A stretch of 58,004 nucleotides of DNA from Cryomorphaceae bacterium BACL29 MAG-121220-bin8. Lineage in GTDB: Bacteria; Bacteroidota; Bacteroidia; Flavobacteriales; Flavobacteriaceae. Every line of letters starts with the position of its first letter. Position 1 is the first letter of the stretch. The notes under the pieces are model-generated. The model had not been told where the DNA came from. It ran no database searches and saw nothing but the letters and a program-made list of their open reading frames with translations. Shown here in pieces: positions 28,377 through 40,777 of this stretch. The stretch spans positions 1 to 58,004 of the forward strand of contig CAJJCV010000044.1 in the NCBI GenBank assembly GCA_905182765.1, written 5' to 3'. The position numbers were made by a program, and so were the translations under genes.

Positions 28377-29376
28377 TTTCATCAAAATATCTAAAATAAG
28401 TTTGGTTTTAGTTTACCTAGTAATTTTAGCTGGATCTTTAGTTAGAATGACTGGAAGCGGAATGGGGTGCCCAGATTGGCCAAAATGTTTTGGATACTTC
28501 ATACCTCCATATGAGGAAAGTGAATTGCTTTTTAAACCCAATTATGATTACAAAGTTAATCAGATGATAATTGTAAATAGTGAAAAGCTGTATACTGCTA
28601 ATCTAGATTTTAAATCAGGTAAAAATATAGACTTCAACAATTGGAGCTCATATGAAAAACATGACTACGTAACTTATGATCCTGTACACACCTGGATTGA
28701 ATTCATCAACAGATTAATTGGAGCTGTTGCAGGAATATTTACTATAATAATGTTAATCCTATCCTTGAAATACTGGAAGGTTAAAAAAATTATTCCTTTA
28801 ATTTCAATACTTATAGTCTTAGGAATGGGTTTTCAAGCATGGCTTGGAAAATTAGTAGTTGATTCAAACTTAGCACCATATAAAATTACCGTACACATGC
28901 TCATGGCACTGGTAATAGTGGCTCTAATTATCTATTTAATTTATTATTCAAAAGAAAAAAAAGATTATCAATATGATAAAAAAATAAAATATTTAATACT
29001 ATTTTCAATTGCCTTAACCTTAATTCAAGTCATTTCAGGAACTCAAGTAAGAGAATTTATTGACGTGCAATATGAACTCTCTAAAAATAAAGAACTATGG
29101 CTTCAATCACCTGATTTCTTTTTTTATTTTCATAGAACATTCTCACTGATAGTATTAATTACTAATTCATATTTACTTTATTATGCATATAAAAAGTCAT
29201 ATAATTTAGAAACTATTTCACTGATTAGTTTGGTAATTTTATTAGAAATTTTATTAGGAATTTTAATGTATTACGGGGATTTTCCAATTTTAAGCCAGCC
29301 ATTACACTTATTTTTGGCAACTATTTTATTCGGTTTTCAATTTTACTGGTCTTTATTTTTTTTAAAAAAAATATAA
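28369..29376 (+). CDS. ctaA: heme A synthase, COX15/CtaA family
   Basis: Integral membrane enzyme that oxidises the methyl group of heme O to give heme A for aa3-type cytochrome oxidase. The 335 residues have about eight helices and the family blocks RMTGSGMGCPDWPKCFG (24-40), HTWIEFINRLIGA, FHRTFSLIV and QPLHLFLATILFG with the heme-binding histidines. It implies that the organism is an aerobe with heme A oxidase. The start is a TTG at 28369 inside cca; the signature block lies 24 residues in, so no later start is likely. Confidence 0.93.
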   Translation: MNNFIKISKISLVLVYLVILAGSLVRMTGSGMGCPDWPKCFGYFIPPYEESELLFKPNYDYKVNQMIIVNSEKLYTANLDFKSGKNIDFNNWSSYEKHDYVTYDPVHTWIEFINRLIGAVAGIFTIIMLILSLKYWKVKKIIPLISILIVLGMGFQAWLGKLVVDSNLAPYKITVHMLMALVIVALIIYLIYYSKEKKDYQYDKKIKYLILFSIALTLIQVISGTQVREFIDVQYELSKNKELWLQSPDFFFYFHRTFSLIVLITNSYLLYYAYKKSYNLETISLISLVILLEILLGILMYYGDFPILSQPLHLFLATILFGFQFYWSLFFLKKI

Positions 29377-29377
29377 A

Positions 29378-29851
29378 ATGATTTATAGATTACGTTTAAT
29401 TCTAGATACAAAAGAAGATGTTTTAAGAGATATAGAAATACAATCTATTAATAGTTTTGAAGATTTACATTATGCAATTATCAGTGCATTTGGTTTTGAA
29501 GGAAATGAAATGGCTTCATTTTATTTAAGTGACTCAGAATGGAATCAAGGTGAAGAAATAACCTTTGAAAGTTTTGGACAACAAAAGGTAATGAAAGACA
29601 ATATTTTAGAAACAATAATTGATGAGAATCAGAAAAATTTTATTTATGTCTACGATTTCTTGAACTTGTGGACTTTTTTTGTTGAATTTATCGAAACCAG
29701 TGAAGAAAATAAATCTACGAATTATCCTGAAACAATTTTTTCGGTTGGAAAAATGCCTGACAAAGCTCCAGAAAGATTATTTATTGAAAACAAAAATGAT
29801 GAATTTGAAGAAGAAGGATTTGAAGAAGAAGACCCTTATCAGTTTTACTAA
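29378..29851 (+). CDS. PRiA4-ORF3-like (IS1096 passenger TnpR-like) protein
   Basis: A 157-residue cytoplasmic protein. The start MIYRLRLILDTKEDVLRDIEIQSINSFEDLHYAI (first 34 residues) fits the PRiA4-ORF3 domain seen in plasmid ORF-3 and IS1096 passenger proteins. The C-terminal 20 residues are very acidic (NDEFEEEGFEEEDPYQFY). It begins one base after ctaA and converges on the kinase-like gene with a 4-bp CTAA overlap. The family name hints at mobile elements, but nothing mobile surrounds it, so it looks like a resident chromosomal gene. Function is unknown. Confidence 0.82.
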   Translation: MIYRLRLILDTKEDVLRDIEIQSINSFEDLHYAIISAFGFEGNEMASFYLSDSEWNQGEEITFESFGQQKVMKDNILETIIDENQKNFIYVYDFLNLWTFFVEFIETSEENKSTNYPETIFSVGKMPDKAPERLFIENKNDEFEEEGFEEEDPYQFY

Positions 29852-30909
29852 TTAATACTTAGCATTTCATGATTTTCATAATTCCTTAATACATAATTAA
29901 AAGAAGCCCTTAGAATTTCACCCATATTTTTAGTTTTATTAAAATTATCATCTTTTGTAAGTTTAAATATTTGATTAGATAGTAATGAAATATTTTCTTT
30001 AGAGGAAATATTATCTGAAATCATACAGTTTATTATTTTTTTAGTTCTACTTTCCGAACTTAAAATTCGTTTCGCAATAATAGATCTTTCTTCTGTTTTA
30101 TATTGATCTAAAGAATGTGAATCAAGTTTATCTTTAATAAGATTCATAATAAATTTATTTTCTTTGAAGAACTGTGGTCTATATACTTTTAAATTACCTT
30201 CATAAGATTGTTGATCGAAATCAATTGCTCTAATTTTATAAATCACTTGATCAAAATCGTGAGTTGGTATGATAACATAATTGTAAGAGCGCATATCCCC
30301 CAACAGTCTAATCATACATCTTTCGTTAAATTTTACAAATTCTTTGGCAATTTGTGACTTTTCAGAATTATTACATTTTTCAAGATGTTCTTCAAAAAAC
30401 TCATCTCCAGGAATTCCAGCCACATGTTCTTCAATTAAAGTATCCTTATTAATTAAAAAATTTAAATTATAAGGAGATAATAAATTTTCTAGTTCTAAAC
30501 CATAAACTCTAGAAGCATCAGCTTTTTTGACATAGAAATAGGTAAAATTATCATTTAATTTATTTCTTATTTTAATTCTAAATGGTTTAGAGTTTCCAAA
30601 TGTACAATAGTCAATAGCGTCTATATTTAGAAAATCTATATTAGATTCATTACCATCAGAATGCAATAAATTATAAACTTTTTTCAATGATAAATCAATA
30701 TCCTTTCTTTCATGTTCTGAATAAAATACTCTAACCCAAAGAGTGTCTTTATCGTCTTTATTGAAAACTGAAAATGAACCTGAAAATCTTTTTAAATCTT
30801 CATAAAAAATTGGAATTTTTAAATTCCTATTATACTCATTCAAATATTCATTTAGTTTGATGTTAATTGGAAAAAACGGTTTTTTCTTTGACATTAATTT
30901 TTCGATCAT
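29848..30909 (-). CDS. uncharacterised protein with kinase-like motif series
   Basis: I do not recognise this 353-residue protein as a named family. Reading it as a protein-kinase-like fold gives an ordered motif series (numbers from the ATG at 30909): FYVKKAD with Lys128/129, GLELENLL with Glu139/141, the hinge-like LIEEHVAGIPG, a catalytic-loop-like LGDMRSYN with Asp205 and Asn210, and AIDFDQQ with Asp230/232. This resembles aminoglycoside phosphotransferase-type kinases. The glycine-rich loop is not clear. The frame is open up to an ATG at 30987, but the uvrB -7 box (30974-30981) lies in that stretch and TACTTTTA (30938-30945) could be its own -7, so I choose 30909; the ATG at 30894 is also possible. 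It diverges from uvrB. Confidence 0.72.
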   Translation of the reverse strand: MIEKLMSKKKPFFPINIKLNEYLNEYNRNLKIPIFYEDLKRFSGSFSVFNKDDKDTLWVRVFYSEHERKDIDLSLKKVYNLLHSDGNESNIDFLNIDAIDYCTFGNSKPFRIKIRNKLNDNFTYFYVKKADASRVYGLELENLLSPYNLNFLINKDTLIEEHVAGIPGDEFFEEHLEKCNNSEKSQIAKEFVKFNERCMIRLLGDMRSYNYVIIPTHDFDQVIYKIRAIDFDQQSYEGNLKVYRPQFFKENKFIMNLIKDKLDSHSLDQYKTEERSIIAKRILSSESRTKKIINCMISDNISSKENISLLSNQIFKLTKDDNFNKTKNMGEILRASFNYVLRNYENHEMLSIN

Positions 30910-30973
30910 ATTTAAGAAATAATTGAATTTAATAATATAAAAGTAAGAATTATCTATTAGAGAGTTATTATTG

Positions 30974-30981
30974 TAAATTTG
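30974..30981 (+). promoter_or_regulatory. -7 box of uvrB
   Basis: TAAATTTG, a perfect TAnnTTTG box, 16 nt before the TTG start of uvrB. Its position argues against a start of the divergent gene at 30987. Confidence 0.6.
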
Positions 30982-30997
30982 AGTCATATAATTTCAA

Positions 30998-32977
30998 TTG
31001 TTTAAACTAGAGTCAGAATATAATCCTACTGGAGATCAACCACAAGCAATTGATCAGCTTGTAGAAGGTTTAAAAGAAAATACTAAGTTCCAAACTCTAA
31101 AAGGCGTTACAGGATCTGGAAAGACCTTTACAGTTGCTAATGTTATTGAAAAAATAAATAAGCCAACTCTGGTTCTTGCCCATAATAAAACTTTAGCAGC
31201 ACAGCTTTACTCAGAATTTAAAGAATACTTCCCTTCCAATTCAGTGGAATATTTCGTTTCTTATTATGACTACTATCAGCCTGAAGCTTATTTACCTGTA
31301 AGTGGTACATATATTGAAAAAGATTTGTCTATTAATGAAGAAATTGAAAAGCTTAGATTAAGCACAACTTCATCATTGCTATCTGGCAGAAGAGATGTTA
31401 TAGTTGTTGCATCTGTGTCTTGTTTATACGGCATAGGAAATCCGGTAGAGTTTAAAAAAAATATAGTAAATATTGAAAAAAATCAAAAAATATCTAGAAC
31501 AAAATTCTTACACAACTTGGTTCAAAGTCTTTACTCAAGAACAACTACAGAACTAATAAGCGGATCATTTAAAGTATCCGGAGATATTGTTGATATTTAT
31601 CCAAGCTATGCAGATCATAGTTTTAAGATTCATTTTTTTGGTGATGAAATTGAATTAATTGAGATTTTTGATCCATTAACAAAAAAGACTCTAGAATCTT
31701 TAGATAAATTAAATATTTATCCAGCTAATATGTTTGCAACATCTCCAGACGTATTACAAAATGCTATAAATGAAATAAGATTTGATTTAAAAAATCAAAT
31801 TGAATACTTTAAAGAAGTAGGCAAGTTTCTAGAAGCTAAAAGATTGGAGGAAAGAACTAATTTTGATTTAGAAATGATTCAAGAACTTGGTTATTGTTCT
31901 GGAATAGAAAATTATTCAAGATATATAGATAAAAGATCTCCTGGAACAAGACCATTTTGTTTACTAGATTATTTTCCAGATGATTACTTAATGATTGTTG
32001 ATGAAAGTCACGTTACTTTGTCTCAAGTTCGAGCGATGTATGGAGGAGACAGAAGCAGAAAAGAAAATTTAGTAGAATACGGTTTTAGACTTCCTGCAGC
32101 TATGGACAATAGACCTTTGAAATATGATGAATTTGAATTCGTACAAAACCAAGTAATTTATGTAAGTGCGACACCATCTGATTATGAATTAGAAAAAACT
32201 GAGGGAATATTCACTGAACAAATAATAAGACCAACTGGAGTGTTAGATCCGGTTATTGAGGTAAGGGAAAGTAAAAACCAAATAGATGATTTAATAAACG
32301 AAATACAAATTCGAGTTGAAAAAGACGAAAGGATTCTAGTTACAACTCTTACTAAAAGAATGGCAGAAGAATTAACAAAATATCTAAACAATATTGATGT
32401 TCGTTCAAGATATATTCATAGTGATATTGATACTTTAGAAAGAGTAGAGATAATGCAAGGATTAAGAAAAGGATTATTTGATGTATTGGTAGGAGTTAAC
32501 TTATTACGAGAAGGACTTGATCTTCCTGAAGTATCACTTGTAGCAATTATAGATGCAGACAAAGAAGGTTTTCTAAGAAGCCATAGGTCATTAACTCAAA
32601 CGATTGGACGAGCAGCGAGAAACATAAATGGAAAAGCTATTTTTTATGGAGATAAAGTAACTAAAAGTATGCAAAAGACTATTGATGAAACAAATTATAG
32701 AAGAAAAAAACAAAATGAATTTAACATTAAAAACAACATAACTCCTACTCCATTAAAAACCAAAATTAAAGATGTTTTTGGAAACGATTCTGAAAAGAAT
32801 AGTTTAGATAAAATAAAAAATAGTAATCAGCTATTAAAGGATAAATCAAAAATGTCAAATGGGGAAAAAACTAAACAATTAAATTCTTTAAGAAAAGATA
32901 TGGAAATTGCTGCTAAAGCATTAAATTTTATTGAAGCTGCAAGGATTAGAGATATCATAAAAGAATTCAAAAAATAA
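30998..32977 (+). CDS. uvrB: excinuclease ABC subunit UvrB
   Basis: DNA-damage recognition helicase of nucleotide excision repair; it is loaded by UvrA and positions UvrC. The 659 residues have Walker A GVTGSGKT (36-43), the damage-verifying beta-hairpin region YYDYYQPEAYLPVSGTYIEK, the DEAD-like VDESHV, and helicase motifs V/VI (GVNLLREGLDLPEVSLV, QTIGRAARN). The C-terminal UVR helix pair that binds UvrC is present (about 620-657). The start is a TTG at 30998, matching the conserved FKLESEYNPTGDQPQAI beginning. A strong terminator follows. Confidence 0.97.
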   Translation: MFKLESEYNPTGDQPQAIDQLVEGLKENTKFQTLKGVTGSGKTFTVANVIEKINKPTLVLAHNKTLAAQLYSEFKEYFPSNSVEYFVSYYDYYQPEAYLPVSGTYIEKDLSINEEIEKLRLSTTSSLLSGRRDVIVVASVSCLYGIGNPVEFKKNIVNIEKNQKISRTKFLHNLVQSLYSRTTTELISGSFKVSGDIVDIYPSYADHSFKIHFFGDEIELIEIFDPLTKKTLESLDKLNIYPANMFATSPDVLQNAINEIRFDLKNQIEYFKEVGKFLEAKRLEERTNFDLEMIQELGYCSGIENYSRYIDKRSPGTRPFCLLDYFPDDYLMIVDESHVTLSQVRAMYGGDRSRKENLVEYGFRLPAAMDNRPLKYDEFEFVQNQVIYVSATPSDYELEKTEGIFTEQIIRPTGVLDPVIEVRESKNQIDDLINEIQIRVEKDERILVTTLTKRMAEELTKYLNNIDVRSRYIHSDIDTLERVEIMQGLRKGLFDVLVGVNLLREGLDLPEVSLVAIIDADKEGFLRSHRSLTQTIGRAARNINGKAIFYGDKVTKSMQKTIDETNYRRKKQNEFNIKNNITPTPLKTKIKDVFGNDSEKNSLDKIKNSNQLLKDKSKMSNGEKTKQLNSLRKDMEIAAKALNFIEAARIRDIIKEFKK

Positions 32978-32981
32978 TAAA

Positions 32982-33016
32982 ATAAAGGGAGGGGGATTAC
33001 GCCCCCCCTTTTATTT
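32982..33016. terminator. bidirectional hairpin terminator between uvrB and hsp20
   Basis: A G-rich arm (ataaagggaggggg, 32982-32995) pairs with a C-rich arm (ccccccctttt, 33002-33012), flanked by A-rich and T-rich sequence on the two sides. It can terminate both converging genes. It is the only strong GC stem at a convergent junction in this window. Confidence 0.85.
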
Positions 33017-33021
33017 ATTAA

Positions 33022-33441
33022 TTATTTTTTTACTGAAATAATTTTTTTTGATTGAGTATGAAACTCTTTTATTTTAGGAAAAATAATTTTCAAAATACCA
33101 TTTCTGTAAAATGATTCAATTTTTGTTAAATCGATTGAAATAGGTAGTTCATAAGACTTACTGAAAGAAGAAAAATTAAATTCTTGTAACATATAATTAT
33201 CATTTGATATAGAATCGTTTTCTTTTAAACTAACAGATAAAATTCGATTATCAAGTTCTAATTCAAAATCAAGATAGTCTCTTCCTGGAATTGAAAATTC
33301 TAAAATAAATTCTTTATCATTTTCGATAACGTTAGTCGCTGGATTATTGATGCTTTTAGTAGGTAATATATCCCAAGTATTTCTAAAGAAATCATCGAAT
33401 ACAAATGGTAAAAAATTAGATTGTTTTTTAATTAAATTCAT
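33022..33441 (-). CDS. Hsp20/alpha-crystallin small heat-shock protein
   Basis: ATP-independent holdase chaperone that keeps unfolded proteins soluble. The 139 residues show a short N-terminal arm with FDDFFRNTWD, the alpha-crystallin beta sandwich (about 35-125: EFILEFSIPGRDYLDFELEL), and the conserved YRNGILKIIFPK strand. Two palindromic elements (33515-33527 and 33547-33559) lie upstream of a plausible promoter (TTTG at 33489-33492, 17 nt, AATATTTG at 33464-33471), which suggests heat or stress control. Confidence 0.93.
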   Translation of the reverse strand: MNLIKKQSNFLPFVFDDFFRNTWDILPTKSINNPATNVIENDKEFILEFSIPGRDYLDFELELDNRILSVSLKENDSISNDNYMLQEFNFSSFSKSYELPISIDLTKIESFYRNGILKIIFPKIKEFHTQSKKIISVKK

Positions 33442-33512
33442 AGTTTATTATTTTTAAATTAAACAAATATTTATATTCTCACTTAGAACAAAATAAGTGC
33501 CATTCAAAAATA

Positions 33513-33559
33513 AATGACATTATGTCATTAAAACTTAGATAATTGATGACATATTGTCA
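33513..33559. promoter_or_regulatory. two palindromic operator candidates upstream of hsp20
   Basis: Site 1 is TGACATTATGTCA (33515-33527), extending to a perfect 8-bp inverted repeat AATGACAT-T-ATGTCATT (33513-33529). Site 2 is TGACATATTGTCA (33547-33559). Both fit TGACA-N3-TGTCA and their centres are 32 bp apart, about three helical turns. They lie upstream of the hsp20 promoter and just past the sucC stop. A related element occurs upstream of htpG. An alternative is that site 1, followed by a T-rich run on the minus strand, acts as a weak sucC terminator. Confidence 0.55.
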
Positions 33560-33560
33560 C

Positions 33561-34751
33561 CTACTTCAATACATCTTGGATTTTATCAGCTGCTTCTTGG
33601 AACTCAGTAGCGCTGTAAACCTTAAAATCACAATTGTCTATAATTTTTTTAGCAATCTCAGCATTTGTCCCTTGTAGTCTGACTATAATTGGGACATTTA
33701 TATCATCAAGATTATTATATGCATCAACAATCCCTTGAGCAACTCTGTCACATCTTACAATTCCTCCAAAAATATTAACTAATATAGCTTTAACATTAGG
33801 ATCTTTTAATATTAACCTAAAGGCAGTTTCAACACGCTTTGCATCAGCAGTACCTCCAACGTCAAGAAAATTTGCAGGTTCACCACCAGATTGCTTAATT
33901 AAATCCATTGTAGCCATAGCTAAACCAGCTCCATTTACCATACAACCTACATTTCCGTCTAAATCGACATAATTTAGACCTACTTCTCGAGCCTCAACTT
34001 CGACTGGATTTTCTTCTTTCAAATCCCTCCACTCAGAATAGTCTTTATGTCTAAATAACGCATTATCATCTAAAGTTACTTTAGCATCTACTGCCAATAT
34101 TTTATTATCTGAAGTTTTTAATACAGGATTAATTTCAAATAAAGATGAGTCAGAGGAAACATAAGATTTATACAAAAGAGAAATAAACTTAACCATTTCT
34201 TTAAACGCTTTTCCAGATAAACCTAAATTAAAAGCCACTTTTCTAGCTTGAAAAGGCAACATACCTAAAAGAGGATCTATATCTTCATAAAAAATTAATT
34301 CAGGTGTCTTTTCAGCAACAGACTCAATATCAACACCACCTTCTGTTGAATACATAATCATATTTTTACCAGTATTTCTGTTTAACAAAATTGAAACATA
34401 AAACTCTTTTGTTTCAGATTCACCAGGATAATAAACATCTTCTGCAATTAAAACTTTTCTAACCAATTTACCTTCATTTGAAGTTTGTGGAGTCACTAAG
34501 TTCATGCCTAAAATACTAGAAACTACTTTTTTTAACTCCTTTTGGTTTTTGGCCAATTTAACACCTCCACCTTTACCCCTTCCGCCAGCATGAATTTGAG
34601 CTTTTATAACAAACCATTTCGTTCCTGTTTCTTCAATAAGTTTATTAGAAACTTTATCAATTTCATTTAAATCATCTAGGACAACACCCCTCTGAATATT
34701 CACCCCGTGTTGAGCTAAAATTTTCTTCCCTTGATATTCATGTAAATTCAT
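33561..34751 (-). CDS. sucC: succinyl-CoA synthetase (ADP-forming) beta subunit
   Basis: TCA-cycle enzyme subunit that binds nucleotide and CoA; it works with the alpha subunit SucD, which is not in the window. The 396 residues begin with the family-specific MNLHEYQGKKILAQHGV, followed by the ATP-grasp lysine/glycine loop AGGRGKGGGVKLA and the C-terminal GGTADAKRVETAFRLIL and VNIFGGIVRCD blocks. The start is the ATG at 34749-34751; an ATG eight codons upstream (34775) is ruled out because the -7 box lies at 34773-34780. Confidence 0.96.
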   Translation of the reverse strand: MNLHEYQGKKILAQHGVNIQRGVVLDDLNEIDKVSNKLIEETGTKWFVIKAQIHAGGRGKGGGVKLAKNQKELKKVVSSILGMNLVTPQTSNEGKLVRKVLIAEDVYYPGESETKEFYVSILLNRNTGKNMIMYSTEGGVDIESVAEKTPELIFYEDIDPLLGMLPFQARKVAFNLGLSGKAFKEMVKFISLLYKSYVSSDSSLFEINPVLKTSDNKILAVDAKVTLDDNALFRHKDYSEWRDLKEENPVEVEAREVGLNYVDLDGNVGCMVNGAGLAMATMDLIKQSGGEPANFLDVGGTADAKRVETAFRLILKDPNVKAILVNIFGGIVRCDRVAQGIVDAYNNLDDINVPIIVRLQGTNAEIAKKIIDNCDFKVYSATEFQEAADKIQDVLK

Positions 34752-34772
34752 AGTTAAGTAATTAATTTTGAA

Positions 34773-34802
34773 CAAATATAATAGAATATGATTAAGAACA
34801 AA
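34773..34802 (-). promoter_or_regulatory. sucC promoter
   Basis: On the minus strand, TTTG (34799-34802), an 18-nt spacer and TATATTTG (34773-34780), a canonical Bacteroidota promoter. A transcript would begin near 34767, with a leader of about 16 nt. Confidence 0.75.
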
Positions 34803-34895
34803 TGATGTAAAATACTTATTAATGTTACAAATAAAACAATTTGTTTTATTATTATAATAAAAACAAATTTTTTATCTAAATATTAAAACTTAGTA

Positions 34896-34903
34896 TAGTT
34901 TTG
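34896..34903 (+). promoter_or_regulatory. -7 box of lysA
   Basis: TAGTTTTG, a perfect TAnnTTTG box, only 4 nt (CGAA) before the lysA ATG at 34908. The mRNA should be leaderless or nearly so. No -33 TTG is seen at the usual distance. Confidence 0.6.
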
Positions 34904-34907
34904 CGAA

Positions 34908-36113
34908 ATGAAAAATTCTACTTTATTAGATATTGCTGAAAAATTTGGAACACCAACATATGTTTATGATGCTTCTAAAATCAAAAGTCAATACCAAAGA
35001 CTTATAAACTCATTTAAAAAAGTAAAAAACCTAAGGATAAACTATGCGGTAAAGGCTTTATCGAATATTTCAATTTTAAAATACATAAACCACCTTGGAG
35101 CAGGAATCGATACAGTTTCAATTCAAGAGGTTATGATTGGTTTAAGAGCGGGATTTAGTCCTGAAAAAATAATATATACACCAAACGGGGTTTCAGTTGA
35201 AGAAATTCAAAAAGTCTCAGAAATGGGCGTAAATATAAACATTGATAATCTCAGTGTTTTAGAGCAGTTTGGAGGACTGAACCCTGATATTCCTATTTGC
35301 ATCAGAATTAACCCGCATGTAATGGCTGGAGGGAATAATAAAATTTCAGTTGGCCACATTGATTCTAAATTCGGAATAAGTATTCATCAAATCCCTTTAC
35401 TTTTAAGAATTATAAAAAACACAAACATAAAAGTAAATGGAATCCACATGCATACCGGAAGTGATATTCTAGATATAGAAGTATTTATTCATGCATCAGA
35501 GATTTTATTTGAAGTAGCATCTAAATTTAAAGATTTGGAATTTATTGATTTTGGCAGTGGCTTTAAAGTACCTTATTCATTGGGTGATAATGAAACTAAT
35601 ATTGAAGAATTAGGAAGAAAATTATCAAAAAGATTTAATGATTTCTGTATTGATTATGGAAAAGAATTAACATTAGCCTTTGAGCCCGGAAAGTTTCTTG
35701 TAAGTGAAGCAGGAAGTTTTTTATGCTCTGTAAATTCCATAAAACAAACCACGTCAACCGTTTTTGCACAAGTAGATTCTGGATTTAATCACTTTGTTAG
35801 GCCAATGATGTATGGTTCAAATCACGATATTAAAAACATATCTAATCCAAACGACAATGAAAGGTTTTATTCAGTTGTAGGTTATATATGCGAAACAGAT
35901 ACTTTTGCTAGTAACAAAAGAATATCAAAAATAAATGAGGGAGATGTGTTATGCTTTAAAAATGCCGGGGCTTATTGCTTTACAATGGCTAGTAATTACA
36001 ACTCCAGATATAAACCATCAGAAATACTTTTTTTAAACGAAAAGGCAATTGAAATTAGAAAGAGAGAGAGTATCGAAGATATTTTAAGAAATCAGCTGGA
36101 AATCACATTATAA
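34908..36113 (+). CDS. lysA: diaminopimelate decarboxylase
   Basis: PLP enzyme that decarboxylates meso-diaminopimelate to lysine, the last step of the pathway that includes dapD at 25587-26393. The 401 residues have an alanine-racemase-type barrel with PLP lysine Lys49 in NYAVKAL, HMHTGSDI, the FEPGKFLVSEAG block and the C-terminal CETDTFASNKRI, whose Cys reaches the neighbouring active site in the dimer. GTPTYVYDASK at 14-24 confirms the N-terminus. It converges on mnmA with 2 nt between the stops. Confidence 0.95.
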   Translation: MKNSTLLDIAEKFGTPTYVYDASKIKSQYQRLINSFKKVKNLRINYAVKALSNISILKYINHLGAGIDTVSIQEVMIGLRAGFSPEKIIYTPNGVSVEEIQKVSEMGVNINIDNLSVLEQFGGLNPDIPICIRINPHVMAGGNNKISVGHIDSKFGISIHQIPLLLRIIKNTNIKVNGIHMHTGSDILDIEVFIHASEILFEVASKFKDLEFIDFGSGFKVPYSLGDNETNIEELGRKLSKRFNDFCIDYGKELTLAFEPGKFLVSEAGSFLCSVNSIKQTTSTVFAQVDSGFNHFVRPMMYGSNHDIKNISNPNDNERFYSVVGYICETDTFASNKRISKINEGDVLCFKNAGAYCFTMASNYNSRYKPSEILFLNEKAIEIRKRESIEDILRNQLEITL

Positions 36114-36115
36114 AA

Positions 36116-37300
36116 TCAATCTATAACACCTGAACCTATAAGTTCTTCATTTTTATACCACACTGCAAACTGACCTTTACTAATAGCAGATTGTAAGTTG
36201 TCAAAAATCATAAAAACACCACTTTCACCAAAAACTAATTTTGATTCTTGAAGAGGCTGTCGGTATCTAATTCTTGATTCAAATTTATTATTCACGTTTT
36301 TATAATCGAAATCAGTTCTTACTTTATGAAAATCTTTATTTTTTATAAACAACACCTTTCTATATAAACCTGGATGATCTTTCCCTTCTCCTACATAAAC
36401 AACATTATTAATTACATCAGTTTTAATAACAAATAAAGGTTCTTTACTTCCACCAATCGCTAACCCTTTTCTTTGTCCTACTGTAAAAAAATGTGCACCA
36501 TCGTGTTCACCTAACACATCACCATCCTTTAACGAATAATCAAATGGCTTAGCAAGTTTTCTTAAATTTTCAAGTGAATGATTATTATAGTCTGGAGTAT
36601 CAATATACTGACTGTTGTTATTAGAAATTTTAACAACTATACCTTTTTTTATTTTTAATTTTTGTTGTAAAAACTCAGGAAGTTTAACTTTTCCAACAAA
36701 ACACAGGCCTTGTGAGTCTTTTTTTTCAGCAGTTACTAGGTCTTGTTCTTTAGCAATTAATCTAACTTCTTTTTTATCTAATTCTCCAACAGGGAACATC
36801 ACCTTGGAAAGTTGTTTTTGAGATAATTGACATAAAAAATACGATTGATCTTTATTTAAATCTTTACCGCTTAAAAGTTTAAATTGGTTGTTTTCTGAGA
36901 CTACTCTACAATAATGACCAGTTGCAACATAATCAGCTCCAAGATTTTTTGCTATTTCTAAAAAAACATCAAATTTAATTTCCCTATTACACAAAACATC
37001 AGGATTAGGTGTATTGCCAATTTTATATTCATTGAACATATAATCAATAATTCTTTCCTGATACTCTTTACTTAAGTCAATTGTTTGAAAAGGGATTGAT
37101 AATTTCTCTGCAACAATCATTGCATCATAACTGTCTTCTACCCAAGGGCATTCATTTGAAATAGTAACAGTATCATCGTGCCAATTTTTCATAAAAATTC
37201 CAACAACATCATAGCCTTGCTTTACAAGCAAACATGCAGCTACGCTTGAGTCGACTCCTCCCGAAAGAGCTACAACTACCCTAGTATTCTTATTAGACAT
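36116..37300 (-). CDS. mnmA: tRNA-specific 2-thiouridylase MnmA
   Basis: Thiolates uridine 34 of Lys, Glu and Gln tRNAs, receiving sulfur from a cysteine desulfurase system. The 394 residues have the PP-loop SGGVDSSVA (13-21), [12 protein letters not shown] with Cys104 and SQGLCFVG with Cys200; these two cysteines carry out the persulfide chemistry. The C-terminal beta domains are complete, with FTVGQRKGL. The gene is 11 nt downstream of yidC. Confidence 0.96.
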   Translation of the reverse strand: MSNKNTRVVVALSGGVDSSVAACLLVKQGYDVVGIFMKNWHDDTVTISNECPWVEDSYDAMIVAEKLSIPFQTIDLSKEYQERIIDYMFNEYKIGNTPNPDVLCNREIKFDVFLEIAKNLGADYVATGHYCRVVSENNQFKLLSGKDLNKDQSYFLCQLSQKQLSKVMFPVGELDKKEVRLIAKEQDLVTAEKKDSQGLCFVGKVKLPEFLQQKLKIKKGIVVKISNNNSQYIDTPDYNNHSLENLRKLAKPFDYSLKDGDVLGEHDGAHFFTVGQRKGLAIGGSKEPLFVIKTDVINNVVYVGEGKDHPGLYRKVLFIKNKDFHKVRTDFDYKNVNNKFESRIRYRQPLQESKLVFGESGVFMIFDNLQSAISKGQFAVWYKNEELIGSGVID

Positions 37301-37311
37301 TGAAAAATTTT

Positions 37312-40768
<3,457 letters not shown>

Positions 40769-40777
40769 TTAAGGGAT

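Noticed and set aside
29378-29851. A mobile element suggested by the IS1096 passenger-like protein
   Set aside because: No transposase, terminal inverted repeats or target duplications are seen, and the gene is tightly packed in a housekeeping run.
30910-30987. N-terminal 26-residue extension of the kinase-like gene
   Set aside because: It would cover the divergent uvrB -7 box and its own likely promoter, and the extension looks non-conserved in character (Asn/Tyr/Ile-rich).
34752-34775. Longer sucC starting at 34775
   Set aside because: The perfect sucC -7 box (34773-34780) overlaps that start; the normal MNLHEYQGK start is downstream.
34776-34907. Possible RNA gene or riboswitch in the sucC/lysA divergent region
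   Set aside because: Very AT-rich, with no stable stem; it is explained by two back-to-back promoters.
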